DNA from: Torymus aiolomorphi
Lineage: Eukaryota > Arthropoda > Insecta > Hymenoptera > Torymidae
Direction: 5' to 3'
NCBI GenBank assembly: GCA_036365515.1
Contig: CM070873.1
Location: forward strand, 179,318,104 to 179,382,103
DNA: 64,000 bases
The position numbers and the translations under genes are program-made. This document shows, in pieces, positions 20,756-33,183 of the stretch. Within the stretch, counting starts at the first letter, position 1. Every line of letters starts with the position of its first letter. The notes below the pieces were generated by a model, which was not told the DNA's origin, did no database searches, and saw only the letters and a program-made list of their open reading frames with translations.

Positions 20756-21838
20756 GAATTAAATTTATCGCGATAGCCTAGGCACTTGACGAGCACTTGT
20801 TTGTTGGCGCCGCGACCTTCCGTGCGCACAATACGCTCGATTTTGAAGCTCTTGTCGTCAGTCAGTCGATCTTGCCCGACCAAAACGAGCTCCTCGTTGT
20901 AAAAGAATCGGTCAATTATTTCTCCGTTTAACTCCGCCAATATGTATCTGTACATCCCTTGCCGCAGAGATACGCGTATAATCTTGAAAATTTCCTCACT
21001 GAAATTTTTTTCGTATCCGCGCTCGAAGGTGTTCTTTGTTCGGCTGACATGGACGAGGTCACTCACGGCAAATTTACGGTAGGGTATGGCGGGGCGTCGA
21101 TAATTGGAGCGCGCGCGCTTGGCCAGATTTTCGCGCGCTCGCGCGGCGTTGTAAAGGTTGACCTCTGCTGGGCGCATTCGCGTACCACTGCGCTGAGAAT
21201 TATTGTACGCTTACACAATTTTTTGCAGAACATCGATGTATCGCTTGGTGTTTCGATGTGAGAAATATCTCCATATGCGCTCGCGCAGCGTTCTGTTGAG
21301 CCGCTCGACCACCGCTGCCTTGACATCTGGATTTCTAGCTACACGAAAGCCGATCTCCATGCGCTTAAGAAAATTTTGAAAAGCAGCGCCAAGAAATTCC
21401 TTCCACGATCGGACTGCACGCACATGGGCAAGCGCGGCTTCGCTCTGCGGTAATTCGCTCAAAAGCGACGGCAACGTTGCGCGTGGTTTTATCCTTCAGT
21501 GGTTCAACCCAGGCAAACTTACCGAGTACATCGATGACCACAAGAATATAGCAGTACCCGTCGTTGTAATCCTTTATCGACGTCAGCTGAAGTCGATCGC
21601 AGTCCCACACGTTATCGACGTTCGTTACATTGTACGACAGGCGCGGGAATCTTCTTTTTATCGGGTGATGAAGCATGTAGGCGTCTTGATTGCTCAGCCA
21701 CGCGTAAATTTTTTTCTTCTCCTTCTTGGCATTTACGCGAAGAAGGTTTCGCGCACCAGCGTAACCCGCCTCATGCTCGAGATCGTAGTATTGTTTTCCG
21801 TATGTCATCTTATCGCTTATATATCTAAGTGCATCCAT
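20719..21838 (-). pseudogene. Polinton retroviral-type integrase with chromodomain, frameshifted
   Basis: Segments in successive frames read as one integrase: MDALRYISDKMTYGKQYYD at the start, WDCDRLQLTSIKDYNDGYCY (first catalytic Asp) and ILVVIDVLGKFAWVEPLKDK. Then comes a scrambled stretch near 21.40-21.47 kb in which QSDRG (second Asp) and KEFLGAAFQNFLKR lie in different frames. The rest reads VKAAVVERLNRTLRERIWRY (catalytic Glu), RPAEVNLYNAA, and a C-terminal chromodomain-like segment (ERIVRTEGRGANKQVLVKCL, FNSWVKASQL). At least three frameshifts separate them. The chromodomain could have guided integration to particular chromatin. The 3' end overlaps the 5' extension of the penton-like gene. 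Identification is secure; the enzyme is dead. Confidence 0.85.
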
Positions 21839-22227
21839 TTTTTCTTGATCTGCTTTTTGCTGCCAGTTAGCATGGGCGAGGGTGTGTTATTTTCTCCGGC
21901 CGCTATAGTCTGTTGCCGCGGCAAACGTCGTTTGGCCGTATTCGCTATTGCAGTGAAAATCCGGCCAATTTTCAAAACTTTGGGATTTTCGATGAGATTA
22001 ACGGGCGTCTCGCTAGTTTTAAGAAATTTTGCAAACTCAAAGCGCCCGACAGGCGCTTCTTCCTCCTCCACACGCGGGTTCTTTTGCAGTGTGTCGAGAA
22101 GTAACTCGATTATGCTCGAGCGCACCACTTGTTGGCCATCGATGCTCACAGTGCCTGCATTGTCCCACTTTAGACGCTCGGAAACCGCTGTCCTCCAGTG
22201 CCGAAGCAAGAGTCGCGCTTTGGGCAC
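21817..22227 (-). CDS. Uncharacterised Polinton-associated protein upstream of integrase
   Basis: A 136-codon frame (MPKARLLLRHWRTAVSERLK...) overlaps the integrase start by about 20 bp in the same orientation. It has an N-terminal helical, basic part, a segment SIIELLLDTLQKNPRVEE, an APVGRFEFAKFLKTSETPVN motif and a lysine-rich tail (GSKKQIKKKW). I recall similar small proteins next to integrases in insect Polintons but know no function. A small DNA-binding or regulatory role is only a guess. No lesion is visible. Confidence 0.5.
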   Translation of the reverse strand: MPKARLLLRHWRTAVSERLKWDNAGTVSIDGQQVVRSSIIELLLDTLQKNPRVEEEEAPVGRFEFAKFLKTSETPVNLIENPKVLKIGRIFTAIANTAKRRLPRQQTIAAGENNTPSPMLTGSKKQIKKKWMHLDI

Positions 22228-22304
22228 GAGTACTTTGGGTATACTTAGCTCCTAATAGACATAGTCCATATATCGCGATTTAAAGTTCAGGCGTGTAGCA
22301 TTGT

Positions 22305-22385
22305 TGTAGAGCGTAATGGTTAGAGCGTTAGCCTGCGAATTGAACGTATAGGGTTCGATTCCCCCCTTAGAGCCGAAAAAAAATT
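22305..22385 (+). ncRNA. tRNA-like pol III element (SINE head or tRNA pseudogene)
   Basis: The segment contains an A-box-like TAGAGCGTAATGGTTAGAGC and a perfect B-box, GGTTCGATTCC (22352-22362), at normal tRNA spacing, with a T-run downstream (22391-22397) that could terminate pol III. The acceptor and D stems do not pair properly and the anticodon stem has mismatches, so it is not a functional tRNA. A tRNA-derived SINE head is the likeliest reading. Confidence 0.45.
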
Positions 22386-22429
22386 GTACCTTTTTTTAAG
22401 TTATGTAATTTATCATATATATTGTTAAG

Positions 22430-22840
22430 CGTCTGTTTATGTATTTCGTTTATATAAAAATGTTAAAAAATGTGTTTAAATTAATAGGAGGGGTTAAATT
22501 AAAATAAATTAATGTACGTACATTAAACTTAATGTACCTTACATAAATAATATCAATCAATGCACTTGAAAATCTCTTGTAAAAATATGAGGTTATATTG
22601 CATTAAATTAACGTTATTGTAAGTTTCATTTCGAAATTTGCATTAATTGGAAATTAATATACATTTGCGTTTAATTTTTGTTACACTTTTTGCTTTTTGC
22701 ATTAAATTTAATGTAAGTATATTATAACCCGAGGGAAGCGAATTGCTGGAAATTTTATGTAGTCATACATGTCATTTAATGCTTTTTACATGAAAATTCT
22801 GGCATGTGCATTAAATTAGGCTCTCATGAAGTCACTTAAA
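22430..22840. repeat. AT-rich 'CATTAAAT' repeat region
   Basis: Repeated TGCATTAAATT / AATGTAC motifs. The same kind of sequence forms a longer array at 29.74-30.40 kb. No gene is seen. Confidence 0.55.
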
Positions 22841-22842
22841 AT

Positions 22843-25081
22843 TTATGTAGCCGGGAGGACGTAAGGTCCACGCATATTAGGGAATTTCGTTGACGTGCAG
22901 CAATAACCAAGACAATAATTTAAACAATTCTTAAACACAAGTAGCCGAGGATCTCGAGATCCACACATATTAGGGCATTCCGTAGACGTGCAAAAATAAC
23001 CAAGACAATTATTTAAAGAATTTTTAAACCCAAGTAGGTGGGGATTGAGATCCACGCATATAAGGGAAGGCATGTAGACATGGAAAGGTCAGCTAAATGA
23101 TTATTTAAATAATTTTTATTTATTTGCGTGAATCCCGTCTCTCCCGGCTACTTACGTTCAAAAATTATTTAAATAATTCTTTTGTTGATTGTTGAACGTC
23201 AACGTAATCCCCTTATATGCGCGGACCTCGTCTCTTCCGACTACTTGGGTTTAAAAGTTATTTAATTAATTGTCTTGCTTATCCTTGCACTTCTACATTA
23301 TTCCCTACCATGCGCGGACCCAGTTTACCCCGGCTACTTGGGTTTAAAAATGATGTAATTAATTGTTTTGCTTATTATTGCACGACTACATGATTCCCTT
23401 GTATGTGTGGACCTCGTCTCCTCTGGCTACTTGGATTAAACTATTATTTAAATAATTGTTTGTCTTATTTTTCCACTTATTCGTTATCCCCTAATATGCG
23501 GGGACCTTGTTTGTCCTCGCTACTTGGGTTTAAAAATTATTTAAAGAATCGTCTGGCTTATTGTCGCTCGTTTACGTACATAACTCCCGTATATGTGTGA
23601 ACCTAGCGTTTCCCGGCTATTTATGTTAAAGAATTCTATAAATAATTGCATGATGGATCCTCCGGTTACTTGGGTTTCAAAATTATTTAAATAATTGTTT
23701 TGCTGATTTTTGATCGTCTACGTAATTCGCATATACATATTCGTTGACCTTGTGTCCTCCGGCTACTTGGATTTGAAAATTATGTAATTAATTGTTTTGC
23801 TTATTATTTCACTTCTACATTAATCCCTAATATGCGTGGATCTCGTATCCCCCGACTACTTAGGTTCAAAACTTATTTAAATAATTGTTTTGCTGATTGT
23901 TACATGTCTGCATAATTCCACACTATGCGTAGACCTCGTATCGTCCGGCTACTTGGGTTTCATAATTATTTAATTAATTGTTTTGCTTATTACTGCACTT
24001 CTACCTTATTCCCTTATACGCGCAGACCTCGTCTCCTACGGCTACTGGGTTTAAAAATTATTTAATTAATTGTTTTGCTTATTGATGCACTTCTACAGTA
24101 TTCCCCACTATGCACGGACCTCGTCTCCTCTGATTTCTTCGGTTTAAAAATTATTTAATTAATTATCTTGCTTATTGTTGCACTTCTATATTACACCCTA
24201 CTATGCTTGGACCTCGTATCGCTCGCCTACTTGGGTTTGAATACTATTTAAATAATCGTATTGCACATCTACGTAATTCTCTTATATGTGTGGACCTCGT
24301 ATCTCCCGGCTACTTGAGTTTAAAAATTATTTAAATAATTGTAGCTGATTGTCGCACGTCTACGTAACTCCGTTATATGCGAGGGCCTCGCATCGCCCGG
24401 CTACTTGAGTTTAAAAATTATTTAAATAATCATCTTGCTTATTGTGACACGTCTACGCAAGTCCCTTATAATTTAAGTTAATGAATTTCCCAAATAATTG
24501 TCTTACTTACTATTGCAAGTCTACGTAATTCCCTTATATGCGTTGATCCTGTGCCTCCCGACTACTTGTGTATAAGAATTTTTTCAATAATCGTTTCTTT
24601 CACTGCCTAACATTTACGTAAATCCCTTCTATAGGTGGACTTCACATCCTCCCGCTATTTATCTTGAAGAATTTTTTAAATAATTTCCCTGCTTAATGTT
24701 GCCCGTTTACCTGACCTCCATATCTGCGAGGACCTAAGTCCCCTGGCTACTTCGGTTAAAGGTAATGTTCATAATCATTTCGCCTACTATCTAACATATA
24801 AATAACTTCCTTATTTGCGAGGAGCTCACGTCTCCCAGCTATAGTTATGTTGAAGATATTTTTAAATAATCGTCCCGCTCAATGTCTCGCGTCTACGGAA
24901 CTCCCTTATTTTCGTGCGTCTAGCATCCTCCGACTATTTGGGTTTAAATTTGTTTCAGAGAATCATCTTGCTTACTGTAGTATGTCCACATAACTCCCTA
25001 ATTTGCATGGTCCTTCCGCTCCTCGTGTACTTGGGTTTAAGAATATTTTAAATAATCGCCCCACTTAATGTCGCACGTCTA
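22843..25081. repeat. Satellite array, ~95-bp unit, with an internal inversion
   Basis: Units at 22843-23090 run in the same orientation as the block at 0.9-1.6 kb (CCACGCATATTAGGGAATTT). From about 23110 the array flips (TATGCGNGGACCTCGTCTC, CGGCTACTTGGGTTTAAAAA, TTATTTAAATAATTGT) for roughly 20 diverged units of 90-105 bp. It is cut at 25081 by a mariner-like element and resumes at 28308. Small frames inside are repeat shadows. Confidence 0.85.
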
Positions 25082-25734
25082 TACAGGGTGGGCCAAAAGT
25101 ACCGGAACGGCAAAATAACTCGGCGGGATTGTATTTTAAGAGAAAAAGCTTAAAACAAAAGATATAGGATTTTTTCTTGGCTATTCGACGGTGATAATGA
25201 CCATGACCTTGACCATAACCTTGAATATAATTTCAAGGTCAAGTTAAATTCTTTAAATAGGAACCCATAATTTTCACCTCAGAAATGAAAAGAGCGGAAA
25301 ATTTTACGTCCGAATGTGACCTTGACCATGACCTCAGCCTTGACCTTGAAGGTTATTTGAAGGTCAAATTGGTTTTTTCAGTGGGAACCCATAATTTTCA
25401 CCTCAGAAATGAAAAGAGCGGATAATTTTACGTCCGAATATGACCTTGACCATGACCTCAGCCTTGACCTTGAAGGTTATTTGAAGGTCAAATTGGTTTT
25501 TTCAGTGGGAACCCATAATTTTCACCTCAGAAATGAAAAGAGCGGAAAATTCTACGTCCGAGTATGACCTTGACCATGACCTCCACCGTGACCTTGAAGA
25601 TTGTTTCAAGGTCAAATTTTTTTTCAGTAGGAACCCATACATATTTTTGACCCCGGAAATGGAAAGAGCAGAAAATTCTACGTCTAAGTATGACCTTGAC
25701 CATACCTTGACCATGACCTTTAAAGGTAAGAGAC

Positions 25735-25905
25735 TCCGGCCAGTCAAGGCAAGGGTGAAAGACCCCGACCAATCAAGGCAAGGGTGAGAGACCCCGGCCA
25801 GTCAAGGCAAGGGTGAGAGACCCCGGCCAGTCAAGGCAAGGGTGAGAGACCCCGGCCAGTCAAGGCAAGGGTGAAATACACCGGCCAGTCAAGGCAAGCG
25901 TGTGC
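25735..25905. repeat. 29-bp minisatellite inside the mariner-like element
   Basis: About six units of GTGAGAGACCCCGGCCAGTC + AAGGCAAGG. It abuts and replaces the natural C-terminus of the transposase. Confidence 0.9.
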
Positions 25906-26932
25906 AAGCGAAAATAGAAATTCTCAATGGCACGTCTAATCATGTCTGGTGGTGTCTGAGCACACACGTCAACTATTCGCTGCCTTAATTGATTCAGATC
26001 ACGTAGTTTGGTATAATCAATTTGGTTTTTATGTACCCCCAAAGAAAATAATCGTTTGGTGCTAGATCCGGTGACCTTGCTGGCCATTCAATTGTGCCTC
26101 TCCTACCAATCCAGCGATTTGGGAACGTAATATTCAAATAATCTCTGACAATTACCCCATAATGGGCAGGCGCTCCATCCTGTTGAAACCATACACGATT
26201 GATATTATTACCAGCGATCTCCTGTATGGTCGGAACAATACGTTCTACCAGAAGTTGCAAGTATTTATTGCTATTCAAATTCCCATCAATAAAAAATGGC
26301 CCTACTATTCGATTGTTATAAAGCCCTGCCCATACGTTCAACTTTTGAGGTGATTGTGTATGACCCTTATACAACCAATGAGGGTTTTCATTACTCCAGT
26401 ATCTACAGTTTTGACGATTGACTTTACCGGTCAGTTCGAAACTAGCTTCATCCGAAAATACGATATTAAAAAGGAAGTTGGGGTTGCCATTGACTCTTTG
26501 CATCATAATTTCACAGAACTCTATTCTGCGATCGAAATCATCCTCGCTTAGCTGTTGAAGAATATGAATTTTGTACGGATGAAATGTGATAATTTTTAAA
26601 TTCCTTCTAATTAATGTTCGACTCATTTCAAGTTCTTGGGTTGCTTTTCTACTTGACAAATGGGGATTTTCAACGAATGCTTGCGTTACTTCAAACTGAC
26701 TTTCTTCTGACGTCGCGGAAACTGGTCTTCCAGATTTCGGACGATTTTTATTAACCCCAGTTTCTTCAAATCGGTGCACAGTACGGAAAACAGTTGACTT
26801 CGAAATTCCTTCCTCGTCATTACGGAAGGTTTCATTAAATAATATTCGCACTTCATCGTACGATCTCCGTCTATCTCCCCACCCTCTCATCATCAAAATT
26901 GTAACCCTTTCTTGTTCCGTTAGAGGAGCCAT
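25905..26932 (-). pseudogene. DD41D transposase, one frameshift
   Basis: The start is the ATG at 26932 (MAPLTEQERVTILMMRGWGD). The N-terminus has two helix-turn-helix units (RSYDEVRILFNETF; ISKSTVFRTVHRFEETG) joined by the GRPVSA linker (KSGRPVSATSEE). The catalytic domain shows FSDEASFEL (first Asp), WFQQDGAPAHY (second Asp) and SPDLAPNDYFLWGYIK (third Asp), with 41 residues between the second and third. That spacing is characteristic of the DD41D group. A 1-bp change near 26016 breaks the frame after YIKTK; the other frame continues LRDLNQLRQRIVDVCAQTPP and IENFYFRLH before running into the minisatellite. All catalytic residues are present, but the C-terminus is lost. Confidence 0.88.
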
Positions 26933-27299
26933 TTGGAAGAAAATGGCTACAAAATTAAGACTCGGCAACCCTTCAAATATCCAGAAAAGGACTATTCATA
27001 AAGGAAACAGGACACGCAGGAAATCTCGCTAACTATTCTGTGGAGGATAGGTGGAATAACAGCCAGCAAAAACTTTCTCTGCTTCTAACCTATTCTAAAC
27101 AGAACTTTCGAAGAAGCGACAGCTACATGAATAAATAATTTCGCCAACTACAAGGGCAGTATCACTAACAGTCAGACCAACTGCTAACAAAATATCCAGA
27201 ATTACCATTTGCTGCTTTTTCGGAAAAAGTGAGTCCAATTAACTAAAGAATTAGTGTTGAAATTCCAAAAATCAAAGGTATCTAAATTTGAATTCATTT

Positions 27300-27865
27300 A
27301 TGGCCACTAGTGGATAACTGCAGATCTACCCAGTCATTGATGGTCACTGAGCGTCATCAAAGGTAAATTTTGGTCACTCATGGTTATTGATGGTCACTGA
27401 AGGCAAACGAATTAATTAATGGCCACTAACGATAACTGAAGGTCTATTCAGTAATTGACGGTCATTAATGGTCATCAGAGGTAGATTTTGGTCACTTATG
27501 GTTAGTGATTGTCACCGAAGGCAAACTAATTTATTCTTGGCCACTGGTGGATAACCGCAGATCTACCCAGTCATTGACGGTCACTGAGCGTCATCAAAGG
27601 TAAATTTTGGTTACTCATGGTTATTGATGGTCACTGAAGGCAAACGAATTAATTAATGGCCACTAACGATAACTGAAGGTCTACTCAGTCATTGACGGTC
27701 ATTAATGGTCATCAGAGGTAAATGTTGGTCACTTATGGTTAGTGATAGTCACCGAAGGCAAACTAATTTATTCTTGGCCGCTGGTGGATAAACGCAGATC
27801 TACCCAGTCAGTGACGATCACTTATGGTCATCAAACGTAAATTGTGGTCACTCATGGTTATTGAA
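27300..27865. repeat. Higher-order tandem repeat (about 118 bp, alternating A/B units)
   Basis: Unit type A (GGATAACTGCAGATCTACCC) and type B (GATAACTGAAGGTCTA) alternate with a period near 118 bp and a combined period near 237 bp, for about five units. It lies inside the mariner-like element between the transposase 5' end and the right terminal repeat. Confidence 0.85.
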
Positions 27866-28307
27866 TACAAGATATGGGTTCCCACTGAAAAAAAAATTTG
27901 ACCTTGAAACAATCTGCAAGGTCACGGTGGAGGTCATGGTCAAGGTCATACTCGGACGTAGAATTTTCCCCTCTTTTCATTTCTGAGGTGAAGATTATGG
28001 GTTCCCACTGATAAAACCAATTTGACCTTCAAATAACCTTCAAGGTCAAGGCTGAGGTCATGGTCAAGGTCACATTCGGACGTAAAATTTTCCGCTCTTT
28101 TCATTTCTGAGGTGGAAATTATGGGTTCCCATTTAAAGAAATTAACTTGACCTTGAAATTACATTCAAGGTTATGGTCAAGGTTATGGTCATTATCATCG
28201 TCGAATAGCCAAGAAAAAATCCTATATCTTTTGTTTTAAGCTTTTTCTCTTAAAATACAATCCCGCCGAGTTATTTTGCCGTTCCGGTACTTTTGGCCCA
28301 CCCTGTA

Positions 28308-28480
28308 TACCTCGCTTATTTGGGTGAACCTCGCGTTTGCCGGCTACTTGGATTTAAACATTTTGGAAATAATTTTCCCTCCTAATGCTGCTCGTCTACG
28401 TAAGTCCCATATCTGCGGGGACCTCGAATCCCCCGGCTGTTTAGATTTAAGAATTTTGGAAATAATCGTCTTGCTTACCC
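28308..28480. repeat. Satellite array, continuation right of the mariner-like insertion
   Basis: About 1.7 units (CCGGCTACTTGGATTTAAA, GGGGACCTCGAATCCCCCGG) of the ~95-bp satellite, same orientation as 23.1-25.1 kb. Confidence 0.75.
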
Positions 28481-29735
28481 TGGTTGAAATCGTTTCTATT
28501 ATTTGCCTAATAAAAACCTAGTTTCACCAATTATCGTCAAAAACCAGGCACTTTTCTTAGGTGTTTGAAATTTCGAACGTTCATAGTGTACGAAAGATTT
28601 TAGCCATTTTCTGATTTAGCCGAAATTGGCTACTTAATATATTTAAAGAATGATAATAACTCTTCACTTCTCACTTTTGCAGTCACCACTAAAACCAGTT
28701 CAACGAATGCTAACCAAAATTAGAAACTATAAGTTAATATTTCGTTCATTATAAACGTTCGGAATTTCAAATACGTCTTTTCTTGGCTATTTCTATCCAT
28801 CTATATGAAATGATTTTTCCGATCACATTTACCATTTAATAGACAAAATAATAGAATAAGATTTTTCACTTTTTTATTGTGGAAATGGTTAGTAAGAGGC
28901 TTCCCAGTAATCAAAACTCCGGGGCAAAAGAATTCTTTAAGTTATATCGAAATTCCACTCGAGGATGATTTTCTAAGTATTCTAAGTATTCTATATGTTC
29001 GTTCTTTCATTTTGGTAGTTTCCTACTAGCTTTATATAATGGCAGTTGTTGCCCCTGTTTTTTAAAAAACCAAATTACTAAAAATAAGTTCGGCAAAATG
29101 ATCTCCTTAGCGAATAAATCACAGATTATAGGCGGTCAATTTCTTGTAAGTCAATTTTGGTTCAATTATTTATCTGGCAGTAGATCCCTCCTACGTTGAT
29201 AAAATGCTTATAGTGCACCATACTGTTTTTTTTTTCTAAATAAAGTGCGGTGAATTTCATGCCTTTACAGATCGATTACGTATAATTAATGGTTTATTCC
29301 TCGTACGTCAATTTTTTTTTTATTGACTGATTTGCTAAGGTGATTTCATTTTAGCAATGCACCCTGCTATTTTTGTAAATAATAAGCGGAGAATTTTGGA
29401 TCTTTACAGAACCATTGCTGATAATTAGCCATAAATTCACCATAAGACATTTTTTTATTTACTGTTTTTACATTAGTGCCCCACTAACTTAATATCATTT
29501 TGGCAGTGTAGGTAAAAAGAAATGTTGTTTAAAAGAAAGTGTGTCAAATTTTCTAATTTTATTGATGATTTCGGTTAATTAACGACAAATTATGCAATAA
29601 GAATAATTAATAAATTAATCCAATAAATTAATTAATTGTTAAGTAATTATTTAAGAAAAGTCTTCAGAATATTAGATAAGAAATCAAGTAATTACTTAAT
29701 AATATAGTTTACATATAAATATATAGAATTGCATT
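28481..29735. other. AT-rich region, no gene seen
   Basis: No credible open frame, and no terminal repeats were recognised. The sequence has poly-T runs and is otherwise unremarkable. Confidence 0.5.
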
Positions 29736-30400
29736 TGTAACTGCATTAAATTTGCTTAAAATTTCCTACGATTGTGCCAATATTTAATGCACTTTACATT
29801 CAAAATGTTGCGTATGTACTAAATTATTTAATTCTCTAGAAACGAATTTGCTTGAAATTTAATACATTTTACATTGAACATGTTGTATATGCATTAAATT
29901 GGTTAAACACGAATTTGCTTGAAATTTCCTGCTATAGTGCTTCAAATTCCATGCACTTTACATTGAAAATGTTGTATCTGCATTAACGAATATGCTGGAA
30001 ATTTTTTGTTATTGTACTTGAAATTCAATGAACTTTACATTAAAAATGTTGTATCTGCATTAAATTCGCTAAAAACGAATTTGCTTGAAATTTCATGTTA
30101 TTATGCTTGAAATTTCATGCGGTTTACATTAAACTTAGTATTAAAATTAAACGAAATGCACATTAAATGTTATGTACTGGTGCATTACATGTTTGGTATA
30201 ATGTACATTAATGCGATAGTTATGCATAAAATTGAAAATTAATGTGCATCTAATTGAGTTTTACGGTAAAATTTATTATAGAATACATAAATTTTCATGC
30301 AAATATATATTAAATAATTTTTCGTGTACGAGTACATTAAAATTCATGTATAAATGACGCTGGAAAGTGCATTAAAATTCAAGTTTTTTTTAACAGTGCA
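29736..30400. repeat. AT-rich tandem repeat, ~65-125 bp imperfect units
   Basis: Units contain GAATTTGCTTGAAATTTC, ATGCACTTTACATTGAAAAT and GTTGTATCTGCATTAA. The region is related to 22.43-22.84 kb. Confidence 0.7.
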
Positions 30401-30479
30401 TCATTTGAGGGACCGCAGTATTGCATTCTCTTATTAAATTTACACGTGAAGGCATGAAGGGATGCGCGAATTTTAACTA

Positions 30480-30850
30480 GCGATAAAAACAGTGCGATTG
30501 TAATATGAATTATACTTAAATATTCATGATTCAGCATTTGAATCACGATTCAAACTGTACGATTCAAATATGAAACATGATCAAACTTCTACGATTCAAA
30601 TATGAACCATAATCAAACTTTACTATTCAGCATTTTATTCGCGACTAAATTTGCACGATCCAAACGTGAATCACGATTCATTGTTATGATTCAATTGAAT
30701 AGAAATTTTAAATCGTGATTCAAAAAGGACGATTAATTTGATTCAGATTAATCGTACAGTGAATTAAACTCACTTGAATTAGATTCATTTTTACCATTCC
30801 TATGAATCGGAAACGAATCGCGTTTCGGTGATTCACGGTTTGGCACACCT
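30480..30850. repeat. Degenerate CGATTCAAA repeat
   Basis: ACGATTCAAATATGAA, GATTCA and their inverses recur at irregular 20-40 bp spacing. Non-coding. Confidence 0.55.
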
Positions 30851-31610
30851 CTGCATAGAATCATATGTAAAGAAGCCTTTTTTTAAATTGAGATCTGAGG
30901 CAGAATCATTTTGAATTAATATTTGAAATACAAATTTATTAAATACTGCGTCAAGTTAGAATTATATTGATCTGAAATACGAGTTAGCATTTTATTAAAC
31001 CCATATTCGAAATAGAATCATATTGACTTGTCCTCGGAGATGTCATCTTATGGTTAGTAGGTGTCAATATTTCGTAATCTTGAAAAATCTTATTAATTGT
31101 TTTAAAGATCTTTTAAAAATCTTTTCCCAAAATATATAACTATAGTATTATAAAGATATTATAGAATATTATAATATGACGTATGTGAAAATCAAATATT
31201 ATTTTGAAATATTTGAATATTTTTTAAAAATATTTTTTAAATCTTTTTTCATCATTAGGGATCAATACATTACCTTTTCTAAATATATTTTAAAATATTG
31301 TATCCAATATAATCATATTTTTTGTTTAAAATATTCTAAAATATTTCTAACGTGTTACATTCGACCTTTTAAAAATGTTCCTAAAATCTGCCTCAAATGG
31401 TTGCAGAAATATTTTATATTTCTTTAAAATATTTTAAATATCTTTCAAAAAGCTTTATGTTAGGGATTTGAAGTTACTTAATGTTATTATTTTCCGCCAA
31501 TTTTCAAAATAAAAGAACACTGATAAAAAAGTACGATTAACTACAACACATTATTAATATTCATTCTATACTACAAATAAATATTAGCAGTTGATGATAT
31601 ATTAATATAT
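30851..31610. other. AT-rich region, no gene seen
   Basis: Contains many AAATATTTT-type runs. One 83-codon frame at 31176 is entirely low-complexity F/K/I/Y and is not supported as a gene. Confidence 0.5.
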
Positions 31611-31623
31611 TAATGAAAATCAT

Positions 31624-31637
31624 ATGTGTGCGTGCGC

Positions 31638-31668
<31 letters not shown>

Positions 31669-31692
31669 TGCGTGTGCATGCGTGTGCGTGTG

Positions 31693-31753
<61 letters not shown>

Positions 31754-31768
31754 ATGCGTGTGCGTGTG

Positions 31769-31858
<90 letters not shown>
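31624..31858. repeat. (TG)n microsatellite with duplicated TGCATGCGTGTGCG block
   Basis: About 235 bp of TG repeats preceded by (CG)n/(GCGC). A short interruption GCATGCGTGTGCGTGTGCAT occurs twice (about 31676 and 31752), showing an internal duplication. Confidence 0.95.
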
Positions 31859-31859
<1 letters not shown>

Positions 31860-32640
31860 TAATAAGATACCTATATATGCGTAATAAAGAAAAGATTGAA
31901 CAGAGATATGTGTAATAATTAATAAAAATTCGTTAGCTATATATATTTCTTTATATAAGCTAATTAACACTTCAGTAAGCAAAAAGATCATATGAGGGAA
32001 TTTTAATGCGACATAAAATATACAAACATAACTAGAAACAATAATTATGAACATCTATTATTTATCTTCCGATAGCAAAGATATTCTGCAATTATTTAAA
32101 ATTTATATTACGAATTTCTCTTTGAATGCAATGCATGATTCCAGATAAATTTAATATACGTTATAAAATAATACATTAATATTAAAATTATTTAGGACGA
32201 TGTAATACTTAGTTATCTAATAATGACAATAGTATGCGAAAGTAAATTTTATAAATTACTGACAGTTAATTTCCTTCCTTTGATTATGTTCAACAACAGA
32301 ATAAATAATTTTCAAGGTAATCCAATCATACAGAACATAACAAAATTAAAATATTCTTTTCCTCTCTTGCTCCTGCTCCAACTTTGTATTTATCTCGTTA
32401 CCTATTTCTCGATCTTGCTGGCTTTCTGTCTATATTATGAACGAATTATTTTTTATCTTATACACGAATAAGTGTCGATAATACGCCGCATGCAATTTAT
32501 TGACGATTACGAATATTCAATCGTTGATATTCCTTTGTAACTATACACAGTTATAAACATTATGGTCCTGTAGTATTAAAACGTTAATTAATAGATGAGC
32601 AGTTACTGCTTATAAGCCATATCTCTCCCTCCCTCTCCAT
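31860..32640. other. AT-rich region, no gene seen
   Basis: An 82-codon frame at 32223 is hydrophobic near its end (FPLLLLLQLCIYLVTYF) but has no other support. I do not call a gene. Confidence 0.45.
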
Positions 32641-32664
32641 CCCCCACCCTCCCCCATACTCCCA

Positions 32665-32899
<235 letters not shown>

Positions 32900-33183
32900 A
32901 AATATTATCCTGAACTCTTGGTTTATATGGTCAACCTAAGAGAGCTTTGATAAAATAAAAATAAATATGCTATTTTATTAATTATATGTTTATAAGTGTA
33001 TCATTAATTAATCACTTTACAATCATTATGTCTATCTTGAACTAGTCTGCGCTTTTTTAATACCAACAGTCATAGATTCGCTTACTCGTTATTTATAAAT
33101 ACAAGCATTTGATACATATATTTGGCCTGAAGTTTAATAATTGATTATTTATATGGAATTTATATATACTGCCTAAACTTTAA

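Larger units (their letters stand above)
25084..28305 (-). mobile_element. DD41D mariner-superfamily element (VS/rosa-type)
   Basis: The ends are perfect inverted repeats (CAGGGTGGGCCAAAAGTACC ... its complement), each flanked by TA, the duplication made by IS630/Tc1/mariner elements. It splits the satellite array, which continues on both sides. Long terminal repeats (left about 25084-25735, right about 27870-28305) contain ~124-bp units carrying GACCTTGACCATGACC and ATTTTCACCTCAGAAATGAA. There are three to four units on the left but only two on the right. The transposase lies on the minus strand. Confidence 0.9.

Noticed and set aside
22305..22378. Functional tRNA gene
   Set aside because: Acceptor, D and anticodon stems do not pair. 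Only the internal promoter boxes are convincing.
22843..23073. Frames with repeated 'LLGFKN(S/Y)LNN' peptides (also 1211-1480, 23403-23600)
   Set aside because: Periodicity equals the ~95-bp satellite unit, so these are repeat shadows and not a repeat protein.
30480..30850. Possible CRISPR-like spaced repeats (CGATTCAAA)
   Set aside because: Spacing is irregular, units are degenerate, and the sequence context is eukaryotic.
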